64,000 bases of DNA from Bradyrhizobium australiense (GTDB lineage Bacteria > Pseudomonadota > Alphaproteobacteria > Rhizobiales > Xanthobacteraceae): assembly GCF_013114825.1 (NCBI RefSeq), contig NZ_JAAVLX010000001.1:620001-684000 (forward strand). The letters run 5' to 3'. A program made the position numbers and the translations under genes. Within the stretch, counting starts at the first letter, position 1, and each line of letters begins with the position of its first letter. This document shows, piece by piece, positions 18,066 to 27,285 of the stretch. A model generated the notes under the pieces. It searched no databases and was not told the DNA's origin. It was given only the letters and a program-made list of their open reading frames with translations.

Positions 18066-19247
18066 ATGACTAATACCGGTAACGATCAGAGGAATATGAC
18101 AGGCAGCTTCGCAGGCCTACGCGTCCTCGATTTCTCAACCACGATTGCCGGGCCTCACTGCACGCGCATGTTAGCCGATATGGGCGCGGAGGTCATCAAG
18201 ATTGAAACCGAGGAAGGCGAGACGATGCGGACCCGTCCTCCGGTGCGGAATCATTGTTCGACCGCTTTCGGCCAGCTCAATGTCGGCAAGAACAGCCTCG
18301 TGCTCGATCTGAAATCGCCCAAGGGTGTCGAAGCTGTTCGCCGATTGGTCGCGACTGCCGACGTGGTGGTGGAGAATTTCCGTCCGGGCGTGATGCGGCG
18401 ATTGAAGCTCGATTATGCCTCCCTGCACGGCCTCAACCCAAAACTGGTCTATTGCTCGATCTCCGGATACGGCCAGACCGGGCCGTCGGCGGAGCTGCCG
18501 GCCTATGCGCCGGTGATTCACGCGGCATCCGGCTATGAGATGGCGCACCTGGCCTACCAGCCGGGACGAAGCCGGCCGGACTATTGCGGCATCTATCACG
18601 CCGACGTGCTCACCGGAGTCTATGCGTTCGGCGCGATCTCGGCCGCATTGTATCAGCGTGCGGCAACCGGACAGGGCCAGCATATCGACGTCTCGATGCT
18701 GGAATCGATGCTGAGCCTGACGCTGAACGAACTGCAATGGTCGCAATTCGAGGTGAAGCCGACGCAGCGGCCGATGTTCGGTCCGATCGAGACGACCGAC
18801 GGCTATGTGATGATGGCAATCGCCAGCGAGAAAACCTTCCAGAGCCTGATGCAGGTAATTGGACATCCTGAATGGGTGAGCGATCCGCGCTTCGCGAAGT
18901 ATTCCGACCGCCGGGAAAACTGGACCAGCCTGATGGAAGGCGTCGAGGCGTGGTCGCGCACCGTGGCGACCGCGCAGTGCCTGGCCGCGCTCAATGCGCA
19001 TGGCGTTCCATCATCGGCCTATCGCACGGTAGCCGAAGCGCTGCGCGATCCGCAGATTGCCCATCGTGGCGCATTGGCCGAAGTCGAGGACGGCGGCGGC
19101 AGCTTCAAGGTCCTCAATCTGCCGTTCCGCATGTCGGGCGCCAAAGTGTCGGCGGCGCGGCGCATGTCGACGCTCGGCGAACATACGCGCGCGTATCTGA
19201 AGGAGACCGGTCTATCGGAGGATGAAATCGCAGCCTTTGCCGGCTAG
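18066..19247 (+). CDS. CaiB/BaiF-type CoA-transferase
   Basis: A 393-residue class III CoA-transferase (formyl-CoA transferase family), which moves CoA between carboxylic acids in the cytoplasm. The family opening GLRVLDFSTTIAGPHCTRMLADMGAEVIKIE is clear, and the catalytic aspartate is probably D180 in IYHADVLTG. A Shine-Dalgarno GAGGAG lies about 11 bases upstream of 18066; the Met at residue 11 is an alternative start. It is followed 174 bp later by a peptide-type ABC transporter, then alcohol dehydrogenase and crotonase genes, suggesting a catabolic neighbourhood for an imported organic acid. The substrate is not known. Confidence 0.85.
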   Translation: MTNTGNDQRNMTGSFAGLRVLDFSTTIAGPHCTRMLADMGAEVIKIETEEGETMRTRPPVRNHCSTAFGQLNVGKNSLVLDLKSPKGVEAVRRLVATADVVVENFRPGVMRRLKLDYASLHGLNPKLVYCSISGYGQTGPSAELPAYAPVIHAASGYEMAHLAYQPGRSRPDYCGIYHADVLTGVYAFGAISAALYQRAATGQGQHIDVSMLESMLSLTLNELQWSQFEVKPTQRPMFGPIETTDGYVMMAIASEKTFQSLMQVIGHPEWVSDPRFAKYSDRRENWTSLMEGVEAWSRTVATAQCLAALNAHGVPSSAYRTVAEALRDPQIAHRGALAEVEDGGGSFKVLNLPFRMSGAKVSAARRMSTLGEHTRAYLKETGLSEDEIAAFAG

Positions 19248-19421
19248 GCGCAGGTCACCGCGCGCGGCTGAAAGAACGCGATCCGCATAGCGAAACGTTA
19301 AGCTGCGGCGTTTCATCCGCAGCTTGCGAACGGCCTTGCCCGCAACGGTGATTCCAGACAATCTTACCGCAGTGATCACGATCCGGAATACCGGACGGAC
19401 GACATGTCGGAGGAAACATCA

Positions 19422-20966
19422 ATGAAGGCGGCGATCCGTTCGAGCGTGCTGGCGCGAATATTTCTTGTGGCGGGATTTGGCGTGGCGCTGTCGACAATGC
19501 CCGCCAGCGCGCAGAAGGCGGGCGGCAGCATCACCGTCGGACTCGAACTCGATATCCCCGGTTTCGATCCGCTCAAGGTTGGTGTGTACGACACCGCGGC
19601 ACTGACTGCGTCATCCGCGCTCTTCGATACGCTCACCTATCTCGATGCCAACGGCAAGCCGCAGCCCAAGCTCGCTGTGTCCTGGAGCAGTTCGGAAGAC
19701 TTCAAGACTTGGACGTTCAAGCTGCGTCCAGGCGTCAAGTTTCACGATGGCACGCCGTTCAACGCTGAGGCTTACAAGGCGAATTTCGACCGCCAGAAAG
19801 ATCCTGCGAACAAGTGCCGTTGCGCATTCTATATCTCCAACGTCAACAATGTGCAGGCCCCCGATGAACTGACGTTGGTCTATAACCTCAACGATCCTTC
19901 GGTGAACTTCCCTTCACTACTGATTTCTTACGCAAACCAGAATGCCGCGGTTCACTCTCCGACGGCCTGGAAGACCAAGGGCGACGATTATAACCGCAAT
20001 CCCGTCGGCACCGGGCCCTATATACTGAAGTCGTGGACGGCCGGTGATCGCATGGTCCTGGAGAAAAATCCGAACTACTGGGACAAGGATAAGGTTTACT
20101 TTGACCGCATCACTCTGAAGCCGCTGCCCGACGCCCAGTCGCGCTTTGCGAGCCTGCAATCGGGCGAGGTTGACCTGATCTGGGATGATGAGTACGACCC
20201 CGACAACATTCAGAAGGCACAAAAGGACTCAAAGCTCGCGGTACACACATACGAGGGGTCCGGTGCCGTAGTTTACGCCTTCAACACCAAAACCCCTCCG
20301 TTCGACGACGTGCGCGTGCGCCAGGCCATTGTCATGGCGCTCGATCGCAAGAAGTGGTCCCAGGCGATCACCAACGGTCTGGCTCGCCCGGCCAGCAATC
20401 CCTACGGCGACGGCTCCTGGATCAAGTGCAAGGACGACGGCGCGCTGCCCGAGGATGTCGAGAAGGCGAAGGCGCTAATCAAGGATTACGGCAAGCCCGT
20501 CGAGTTCAAGACTCTCTTTACCGCAACCCCACGCGGCCGCGCCAATGGGCAGGTGCTGCAACAGTTCTGGAAGCGTATCGGCGCCAACATGGAGATTGAG
20601 CAGGTCGATCAGGCCACCATTCCGCCGCGCGCCTTCATGCGCCAGTTCCAGATGACGCCCTGGCGCATCGTCGATTTCGCCGATCCTGATACGCAGATGT
20701 ACGCCAACTTCAAGACCGGAAGCCCGGTCGCGCTGGCCAACTACTCCAATCCGGAACTCGACAAGCTGCTCGATCGCGCCCGTACCACGGCCGATACCGC
20801 CCAACGCATCGAGGACTATTGCGCGATCAGCCGACTGATCAACAAGGAGGCGATTTGGTTCTGGGCCTTCCAGAACACCTATTACGCGATATCGAGCGCC
20901 AAGGTTAAGGGACTTCCCAAGATGTATAGCGGGGTGATCGACGTATCGCGTGCCTGGAAGGAATAG
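19422..20966 (+). CDS. Oligopeptide-type ABC transporter, substrate-binding protein
   Basis: A 514-residue periplasmic binding protein of family 5 (DppA/OppA type). The start is 19422, with GGAGGAA at 19409-19415; the ATG at 19404 overlaps that site. Residues 1-30 form the signal peptide (cleavage after MPASA). The mature protein has the family pattern '[33 protein letters not shown]'-like region near 85-120 and '[13 protein letters not shown]' near 195. It is the first gene of a compact operon with two permeases and two ATPases. Ligands of this class include peptides, nickel complexes, opines and some sugars, so the substrate is open. Confidence 0.88.
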   Translation: [514 protein letters not shown]

Positions 20967-20972
20967 CCGCCT

Positions 20973-21923
20973 ATGGCGTTCTTCGTCGCACGCCGGCTGT
21001 TGTATCTGTTGCCGGTGCTGATCGCGGTTTCTCTGTTGACGTTCTCCATCGCGTCGCTGCTTCCGGGCGATCTTGCGTACACCATCCTTGGTGATCAGGC
21101 GACGCCGGAGAACGTGGCGGCGTTGCGGCGCGACATGGGGCTGGATCAGCCGATCTGGTGGCGCTATTTGAACTGGCTCGGCGGGGTGCTGCAGGGCGAT
21201 TTCGGCCGCTCGTTCCGCACTGGTCAAACGGTGCTTCAAGCGGTCGCCGAGCGGCTGCCGGTCTCCATCGAACTGATGCTGCTGGCGCAGCTCGGCGCGC
21301 TCGGAATTGGCGTTCCCCTGGCGATCATCTGCGCGGCGCGCAGCGGCGGACCGTTCGACCGCTTCATGACCGGTACTGCGTTTGGCATGCTGTCGGTGCC
21401 GACCTTCCTGTCGGCGATCCTGCTGATCTATTTTTTCGCGGTCGAACTGCGCTGGCTGCCGGCGACCGGCTATCTGCCGTTCGGCGAAGACCCGCTCGCC
21501 AACCTGCGCTTCTTCGTTCTGCCGTCGCTGACGCTGGCCTTGGCGGAATGGCCGGGCATCATGCGCGTGCTGCGTTCCGACATGATTGCGACGCTGCAGG
21601 AAGACTATATCGCGCTGGCAAAAGCAAAAGGCCTGCCTCCGGCGCGCATCCTCTTCGTGCATGCCCTCAAACCATCGTCGCTGACGCTTGTTACGATCAC
21701 CGGCATCAATATCGGTCGGCTGATCGGTGGCGCCGTCATCGTCGAAACGATCTTTGCGCTCCCGGGCATCGGCCGGCTGCTGATCGGCGCGATCCTTACG
21801 CGCGACCTGATTATCCTGCAGGGCGTGGTGCTGCTGGTCGGTGCGGGCTTCGTCATCACGAATTTCGTGGTCGACATGCTTTACGCCGTTCTCGATCCCA
21901 GGATCCGCCATGGCCACTCTTGA
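20973..21923 (+). CDS. ABC transporter permease (DppB-like)
   Basis: A 316-residue inner-membrane permease with six predicted spans and the EAA-loop region around LQEDYIALAKAKGLPPARILFVHALKPS-like sequence near 215-240, where the ATPase docks. The N-terminus (FFVARRLLYLLPVLIAV) is typical of DppB. It begins six bases after the binding-protein stop and overlaps the next permease by 14 bases, so the genes are translationally coupled. Confidence 0.88.
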   Translation: MAFFVARRLLYLLPVLIAVSLLTFSIASLLPGDLAYTILGDQATPENVAALRRDMGLDQPIWWRYLNWLGGVLQGDFGRSFRTGQTVLQAVAERLPVSIELMLLAQLGALGIGVPLAIICAARSGGPFDRFMTGTAFGMLSVPTFLSAILLIYFFAVELRWLPATGYLPFGEDPLANLRFFVLPSLTLALAEWPGIMRVLRSDMIATLQEDYIALAKAKGLPPARILFVHALKPSSLTLVTITGINIGRLIGGAVIVETIFALPGIGRLLIGAILTRDLIILQGVVLLVGAGFVITNFVVDMLYAVLDPRIRHGHS

Positions 21924-22782
21924 ACTTGAAGTAGCCGAGGAGGCCGTAACCCAGCCTGCGCGCAAGGCCCGGCGGCTTGGCATTCTGTTCTGGGTGGCGA
22001 TCGGCTGGATGACTCTCGTGTTCGCGGTGGCGGTCTTTGCACCTGTCCTGCCGCTGCCGAGCCCGACCGACATGGACATGCTGGAGCGGCGCGCACCCTT
22101 TTCCATGGAGCATTGGCTTGGCACCGACGGTTTTGGCCGCGATGAACTGTCCCGGCTGATTTTCGGTGCGCGGATATCGCTTGTGGTCGGGCTTTGCGCG
22201 CCCGTGATAGGGCTCACCATCGGCGGCGCGCTCGGCATGCTCGCGGGCTATTTCCGCGGCCGGTTCGAGTCGGTGGTGGTCGGCAGCATGGACGTGCTGC
22301 TGGCGTTTCCGCCCTTGATCCTGGCGCTGGCCGTGACCGCCTATCTCGGGCAGTCGATTCTTAATCTCACCCTCATTCTGGGCGTCCTCGGAATTCCCGC
22401 CTTCATGCGGGTGGCGCGGGCGGCAACGCTGACGCTGGCGCGCCGTGAGTTCGTCATCGCGGCGCAAGCCCTCGGCGCGACGCATGCGCGGATACTGCTT
22501 CGCGAATTGCTGCCAAACGTCATGCTGCCGCTGCTCGCGTTCTTCCTGCTTGCCGTTGCCGTCACTATCGTGGTCGAAGGCGCCTTGTCCTTCCTCGGGC
22601 TCGGCGTGCCGCCGCCGATATCGAGTTGGGGCAGCATGATCGGGGAGGGGCGTGAGAGCCTCGATGTGGCGCCGCGGCTCGCTTTCATGCCCGCGGCGGC
22701 AATGTTCCTGACCGTCTTGTCCTTCAATCTCGTCGGCGACACGCTGCGTGCGCTCACCGATCCACGTCAGGGCGCGCTGTGA
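21910..22782 (+). CDS. ABC transporter permease (DppC-like)
   Basis: A 290-residue permease with a cytoplasmic N-terminal tail of about 25 residues and six spans. The DppC mark 'HWLGTDGFGRDELSRLIFGARISL' lies around residues 70-95, and the EAA loop (REFVIAAQALGATHARILLRELLPN-like) near 180-205. The start is the ATG at 21910 inside the end of the preceding gene; a longer open frame from 21841 is discarded. The stop codon overlaps the next GTG start by four bases. Confidence 0.87.
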   Translation: MATLELEVAEEAVTQPARKARRLGILFWVAIGWMTLVFAVAVFAPVLPLPSPTDMDMLERRAPFSMEHWLGTDGFGRDELSRLIFGARISLVVGLCAPVIGLTIGGALGMLAGYFRGRFESVVVGSMDVLLAFPPLILALAVTAYLGQSILNLTLILGVLGIPAFMRVARAATLTLARREFVIAAQALGATHARILLRELLPNVMLPLLAFFLLAVAVTIVVEGALSFLGLGVPPPISSWGSMIGEGRESLDVAPRLAFMPAAAMFLTVLSFNLVGDTLRALTDPRQGAL

Positions 22783-23774
22783 CCGGAACTACGCTGCTTT
22801 CCGTCGAGGACGTCATTGTCGATCTGCCGACGCCGCGCGGCAATCTGCGCGCCGTCGATCATGTCGACCTTGTCGTCGGCGCCGGACGCACGCTCGGCAT
22901 CGTCGGCGAATCCGGCTGTGGCAAGACCATGCTGTCGCGCGCGATCCTGCAGTTGCTGCCGAAGAAGGCAAAGCTCTCCGGCCGCGTGATGTTCGACGGG
23001 CAGGACCTGCTGCAGCTCTCACCGGAGAAACTGCGCAAGCTTCGCGGCCGGTCGCTGGCGGTCGTGTTCCAGGATCCGATGACCTCGCTCAACCCGGTGC
23101 TGACGATCGGCACCCAGTTGATCGAGACGCTGCAGGAGCATCTCGAATTGGACGATGCCGCGGCTACCAGACGCAGCGTCGAACTGCTCGCGGCGGTCGG
23201 AATACCTGCGCCCGAGCAGCGGCTGGCGCAGTATCCGCACCAGCTCTCCGGCGGCATGCGGCAGCGGGTAGCGATTGCAATCGCGCTGTCGTGCGAACCA
23301 AAACTCCTGATCGCCGACGAGCCGACCACCGCGCTCGACGTGACGATCCAGGCGCAGATCCTCGACCTCTTGGCGCGGGAGCAGCGCCGCCGGCACATGG
23401 CGATGATCATCATCACCCACGATCTCGGCGTCGTCGCCGGCCGTACCGACGAGGTCGCGGTGATGTATGCCGGCCGCGTGGTCGAGCGCGCGCCGACGCC
23501 GGCCTTGTTCAAGAAGATGCGGATGCCCTATACCGAAGCGCTTCTGGCGGCGCTCCCCAAACTCGATGCTGCACCCCACACCCCGCTGCCGGCGATATCG
23601 GGACGTCCGCCCGATCCGACCCGGCCGCTCAAGGGGTGCTCGTTCTCGCCGCGCTGCCGCTATGCGTTGGCCCGTTGCCAAAACGAGAAGCCGGCGCTGG
23701 AAGCGGCCGAGACGAGCGCGCATCAGTTCGCCTGCTTCCACCCGATAGAAGCCCACGCGGATGCCAACGCATGA
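22779..23774 (+). CDS. ABC transporter ATP-binding protein (DppD-like)
   Basis: A 331-residue ATPase. Walker A is GESGCGKTM, the signature LSGGMRQRVAIAIAL, and Walker B LLIADEPTTALD. The C-terminal oligopeptide/dipeptide region (about 240-320) contains the Cys cluster GCSFSPRCRYALARCQ that can hold an iron-sulfur cluster in this family. The GTG start at 22779 overlaps the upstream TGA (GTGA). The stop overlaps the next ATG (ATGA), so the two ATPases are coupled. Confidence 0.88.
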   Translation: MTGTTLLSVEDVIVDLPTPRGNLRAVDHVDLVVGAGRTLGIVGESGCGKTMLSRAILQLLPKKAKLSGRVMFDGQDLLQLSPEKLRKLRGRSLAVVFQDPMTSLNPVLTIGTQLIETLQEHLELDDAAATRRSVELLAAVGIPAPEQRLAQYPHQLSGGMRQRVAIAIALSCEPKLLIADEPTTALDVTIQAQILDLLAREQRRRHMAMIIITHDLGVVAGRTDEVAVMYAGRVVERAPTPALFKKMRMPYTEALLAALPKLDAAPHTPLPAISGRPPDPTRPLKGCSFSPRCRYALARCQNEKPALEAAETSAHQFACFHPIEAHADANA

Positions 23775-24751
23775 TGCTGCGATCCGCTCCATCGATTTCG
23801 TCTGACGCATTGCTCGAAGTCGACAATCTCGTTGTCGAATATCCTGTCGGCTCCAGGATCGTTCATGCCGTGTCCGGCGTCTCCTTGCAGATTGCCCGCG
23901 GCGAAACGCTCGGGCTGGTCGGCGAATCCGGTTGCGGCAAATCGACGCTCGGCCGTGCGGTGCTGCAACTGCGCCGCCCGACCTCCGGGCGTGTGCTGTT
24001 CGACGGCCACGATCTCACGGAGATGCAAGGCGACGCCTTGCGGTTGATGCGCCGGCGCGTGCAGTTGATCTTCCAGGATCCGATCGCCTCGCTCAATCCG
24101 CGCCGCAAGATCGGCGACATCGTCGCCGAGCCGCTGGTGATCGCGGGCGTCAAGGATCCGGAGAAGCGCAAGCAGCTCGTCCACGAGGTGCTGAGCGCGG
24201 TCGGGCTTGACCCGACCCCGGTGGTGGGACGGTTGCCGCATGAGTTTTCCGGCGGCCAGTGCCAGCGCATCTGCATCGCGCGCGCGCTCATCCTGAACCC
24301 GGAGTTCATCGTCTGCGACGAGCCGGTCTCCGCGCTCGATGTTTCGATACGCGCCCAGATCCTCAACCTGCTCGAGGAGATGAAGGGCCGGTTCGGACTG
24401 ACGCTGCTGTTCATTGCTCACGACCTTGCGGTGGTGAAAGCCGTGAGTGACCGCGTCGCGGTGATGTATCTGGGGCGGCTCTGCGAGGTCGGGCCTTCCG
24501 AGCAGCTCTTCGTCAAGCCAGCGCACCCCTATACCGCGCTCCTGATCGAGGCGATTCCGATGCCCGACCCGGACGTGCGCCCCGCCGAGACCGTGCCCGT
24601 GGGGGAGCCGCCGTCGCCGATCGCGCCGCCGTCCGGCTGCCGGTTTCGTACCCGCTGCCCCCGCGCCGATCAACGATGCAGCGACGAGATGCCGGAACTG
24701 CGCGCTGTGGCGCCGAGCCAGTTCGTGGCTTGCCATCACCCGCTGATCTGA
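23771..24751 (+). CDS. ABC transporter ATP-binding protein (DppF-like)
   Basis: A 326-residue ATPase, partner of the preceding one. Walker A is GESGCGKSTL, the signature FSGGQCQRICIARAL and Walker B FIVCDEPVSALD. The C-terminal region has GCRFRTRCPRADQRC, again the Cys-containing oligopeptide-transporter extension. The ATG at 23771 overlaps the preceding stop. The same frame is open for 341 codons further upstream, but that part is a shadow of the preceding ATPase gene. It is the last gene of the five-gene transporter operon; an alcohol dehydrogenase follows after 119 bp. Confidence 0.88.
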   Translation: MMLRSAPSISSDALLEVDNLVVEYPVGSRIVHAVSGVSLQIARGETLGLVGESGCGKSTLGRAVLQLRRPTSGRVLFDGHDLTEMQGDALRLMRRRVQLIFQDPIASLNPRRKIGDIVAEPLVIAGVKDPEKRKQLVHEVLSAVGLDPTPVVGRLPHEFSGGQCQRICIARALILNPEFIVCDEPVSALDVSIRAQILNLLEEMKGRFGLTLLFIAHDLAVVKAVSDRVAVMYLGRLCEVGPSEQLFVKPAHPYTALLIEAIPMPDPDVRPAETVPVGEPPSPIAPPSGCRFRTRCPRADQRCSDEMPELRAVAPSQFVACHHPLI

Positions 24752-24870
24752 ATACCCGGGGAAGCGCCGCCCGCGTTTGTCTCGATCGGACGGACGTGGC
24801 AATGTCCGTTCTCAGGAACGGTCTAGCGTTCAAGAAATGGTTCAAGAACAAGAATAACGGGAGAGAAGCG

Positions 24871-25941
24871 ATGAAAAGTTTTCAGGTCGCCGAGTTCAAC
24901 GCACCGCTGAAAGAGGTGGATCAGGAGACGCCGCAGCCTACGGGTACGCAGGTGCTGATCAAGGTGAAGGCCGCCGGCGTCTGCCATAGCGATCTTCACA
25001 TCTGGGAAGGCGGTTACGATCTCGGCCATGGCCGCAAGCCGCTGTCGTTGAAAGACCGCGGCGTGTCCCTGCCGCGCACGATGGGCCACGAGACCGTCGG
25101 CGAGGTGGTGGCGTTCGGGCCCGATGTCACCGCCGCCGACAAGGGCGATCTCAAGGTCGGCGATGTCGCGCTGGTCTACCCGTGGCTCGGCTGCGGCAAA
25201 TGCCCGACGTGTATTGGCGGCGATGAGAACATGTGCGTGGTGAAACCAAATTCGCTCGGCGTCTATTGCGACGGCGGCTATGCCGACCACATGACGGTGC
25301 CGAACCCGAAGTATCTGTTGAACCTGAGGGGGCTCGATCCCGTCACCGCGGCACCCTATGCGTGTTCAGGTGTCACAACCTATAGCGCGCTGAAGAAGGT
25401 CGAATTCGCCTTCGACTCGCCGATCGTCATCTTCGGCGCCGGCGGTCTCGGCCTGATGGCGCTGTCGCTGTTGAAAGCGATGGGCGGCAGGGGCGCCATC
25501 GTCGTCGATATCGATGCGCGCAAGCGCGAGGCGGCCGAGGCCGCCGGTGCGCTTGCAACCGTCGACGGCAAGGCACCGGACGCGCTGGAGCAACTCGCGA
25601 AGAAGGCCGGCGAACCCATTCGCGCCGTGATCGACCTCGTCGGCAACGCCGCCACCACGCAACTCGGCTTCGACTGCCTGACCAAAGGGGGCAAGCTCGT
25701 CATCGTCGGCCTGTTCGGCGGCGGCGCGCCCTGGGCGCTGCCGCTGATCCCGATCAAGGCGATCACGATCCAGGGCAGCTATGTCGGCAATCTGCGCGAG
25801 ACGCAGGAACTGCTCGAACTCGTGCGCAACAAGATGATCGCGCCCATTCCGGTGACGACGATGCCGCTCGCGAAGGCGAACGAAGCTCTCGCCGATTTGC
25901 AGAAAGGTAAGCTTGTCGGCCGCGCCGTGCTGATGCCGTAA
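24871..25941 (+). CDS. Zinc-dependent alcohol dehydrogenase
   Basis: A 356-residue medium-chain dehydrogenase. Catalytic zinc ligands are C38 (GVCHSDLH) and H73 (GHETVGEV); the structural zinc site is C108, C111, C114 and C122 (CGKCPTCIGGDENMC). The NAD(P) fold GAGGLGLMAL is near 190. The start at 24871 has GGGAGAG about 8 bases upstream; codons from 24676 onwards belong to the preceding gene in another frame. The substrate is unknown. It sits between the peptide-type transporter and the isopropylmalate-dehydrogenase-like gene, and a palindromic repeat follows it. Confidence 0.87.
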   Translation: MKSFQVAEFNAPLKEVDQETPQPTGTQVLIKVKAAGVCHSDLHIWEGGYDLGHGRKPLSLKDRGVSLPRTMGHETVGEVVAFGPDVTAADKGDLKVGDVALVYPWLGCGKCPTCIGGDENMCVVKPNSLGVYCDGGYADHMTVPNPKYLLNLRGLDPVTAAPYACSGVTTYSALKKVEFAFDSPIVIFGAGGLGLMALSLLKAMGGRGAIVVDIDARKREAAEAAGALATVDGKAPDALEQLAKKAGEPIRAVIDLVGNAATTQLGFDCLTKGGKLVIVGLFGGGAPWALPLIPIKAITIQGSYVGNLRETQELLELVRNKMIAPIPVTTMPLAKANEALADLQKGKLVGRAVLMP

Positions 25942-25957
25942 GTTTCGCTGTTGCCAC

Positions 25958-26042
25958 CGTCATTGCGAGGAGCGTAGCGACGAAGCAATCCATCCATCCG
26001 TTATGCCGCGCGATGGATTGCTTCGCTTCGCTCGCAATGACG
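25958..26042. repeat. palindromic intergenic repeat, copy 1
   Basis: An 85-bp imperfect palindrome whose ends are CGTCATTGCGAG and CTCGCAATGACG, with a second inner pair GCAATCCATC / GATGGATTGC. A close copy lies at 27166-27252, on the far side of the dehydrogenase gene. It resembles the REP-like intergenic elements common in Bradyrhizobium and could form a long hairpin in RNA. Confidence 0.8.
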
Positions 26043-26075
26043 AGGAAAATTCCCAAATCTCTTTCAAGGAACCCC

Positions 26076-27158
26076 ATGTCCGCAAATAACGCCTTTCACA
26101 TCGCCGTGCTCGGCGGCGATGGCATCGGCCCTGAAGTGATGGTGCCGGCGCTGGAAGTCCTGCGCAAGATCGAGGCGACGTCGGGCCTCAAGTTTCGCTT
26201 CACCGAGGCACCGGCCGGCGCCAACAATTATCTCGCGACCGGCAAGTCGATGCCCGACAGCACCGTGCGGCTGTGTGAGGAGGCGGACGCCATCCTGCTT
26301 GGCGCCTGCGGCCTGCCATCGGTACGCTACCCTGACAACACCGAGATCGCTCCGCAGATCGAGCTGCGCTTCCATTTCGATCTCTATGCCGGCGTGCGCC
26401 CCGCGCGGCTGATCCCGGGCGTGCCGAGCCCGATCGTCGGCGCCGACCAGCGCGGCATCGATCTCGTGCTGATCCGGGAATCGACCGAGGGCCTGTTCGC
26501 CTCGATGGGCAAGGGCGTGGTAACGGACACGGAGGCGCGCGAGACGCTCGTCATCACGCGCAAGACCTCCGAGCGGCTGTTCGAGTTTTCGTTCAAGCTC
26601 GCCGAGCGCCGCAAGGCGCGGGGACGAGCGAACGGCGGCTTGACCTGCGTCGACAAGGCAAACGTGTTCAGGGCGTTCGCGTTCTTCCGCGAGATGTTCG
26701 ACGAGGCGGCCAGGCGCCATCCCGATGTCAGGGCCGACCGGCTCTATGTCGATGCCTGCTCGCTGATGATGGTGAAGCGCCCCTGGGACTTCGATGTCAT
26801 GGTGACGGAGAACATGTTCGGCGACATTCTCTCCGACCTCGCCGCTGGCCTGATCGGTGGGCTCGGCATGGCTCCGTCGGCCGATATCGGCGACCGCTAC
26901 GCCGTATTTCAGCCGTGCCACGGCACCGCGCCCGATATCATGGGGCAGGGCAAGGCCAATCCCACCGGGATGATCTTGTCGGCGGCGATGATGCTGGACT
27001 GGCTCGCCGACAAGCACGGCCTCGAAAGCGCAGCGGAAGCCGGCGAGCGCATCGAGCGCGCGGTCGACAAGGCGTATGCGGGCGGAATCAAGCCGATGGA
27101 ATTCGGCGGCAGCAACGGTACGGCGGATATTGCGAAGGCGGTAATCGAGGCATTGTGA
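26076..27158 (+). CDS. Isocitrate/isopropylmalate dehydrogenase family enzyme
   Basis: A 360-residue NAD-dependent beta-decarboxylating dehydrogenase of the LeuB/tartrate dehydrogenase family. The N-terminal strand-turn is [12 protein letters not shown]; the substrate/metal region includes [11 protein letters not shown], and the cofactor region [16 protein letters not shown]. Whether it acts on isopropylmalate, tartrate, homoisocitrate or another malate analogue cannot be told. The start at 26076 has AAGGA upstream; the open frame begins earlier, inside the repeat. The gene is framed exactly by two copies of the same palindromic repeat. Confidence 0.83.
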   Translation: MSANNAFHIAVLGGDGIGPEVMVPALEVLRKIEATSGLKFRFTEAPAGANNYLATGKSMPDSTVRLCEEADAILLGACGLPSVRYPDNTEIAPQIELRFHFDLYAGVRPARLIPGVPSPIVGADQRGIDLVLIRESTEGLFASMGKGVVTDTEARETLVITRKTSERLFEFSFKLAERRKARGRANGGLTCVDKANVFRAFAFFREMFDEAARRHPDVRADRLYVDACSLMMVKRPWDFDVMVTENMFGDILSDLAAGLIGGLGMAPSADIGDRYAVFQPCHGTAPDIMGQGKANPTGMILSAAMMLDWLADKHGLESAAEAGERIERAVDKAYAGGIKPMEFGGSNGTADIAKAVIEAL

Positions 27159-27165
27159 CGCCGGG

Positions 27166-27252
27166 CCGTCATTGCGAGGAGCGCGGCGACGAAGCAATCC
27201 ATTCTTTCTTTTCGCGGAGACGTGGATTGCTTCGCTTCGCTCGCAATGACGG
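27166..27252. repeat. palindromic intergenic repeat, copy 2
   Basis: An 87-bp palindrome of the same family as 25958-26042, sharing CCGTCATTGCGAGGAGCG at the left end and TTGCTTCGCTTCGCTCGC at the right. It lies between the ends of two convergent genes and may act as a bidirectional terminator. Confidence 0.8.
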
Positions 27253-27285
27253 ATAGTTTTTCGCTGATTGGCGCATCGAGGCCGG

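Noticed and set aside
20475..22238. 587-codon open frame antisense to the peptide-transporter genes
   Set aside because: Shadow of well-supported genes; translation is low complexity, rich in Arg, Gln and Asp.
22748..23770. N-terminal extension of the second peptide-transporter ATPase by 341 codons
   Set aside because: It overlaps the first ATPase gene completely, is Arg/Ala-rich and lacks protein features; the ATGA overlap gives a clear start at 23771.
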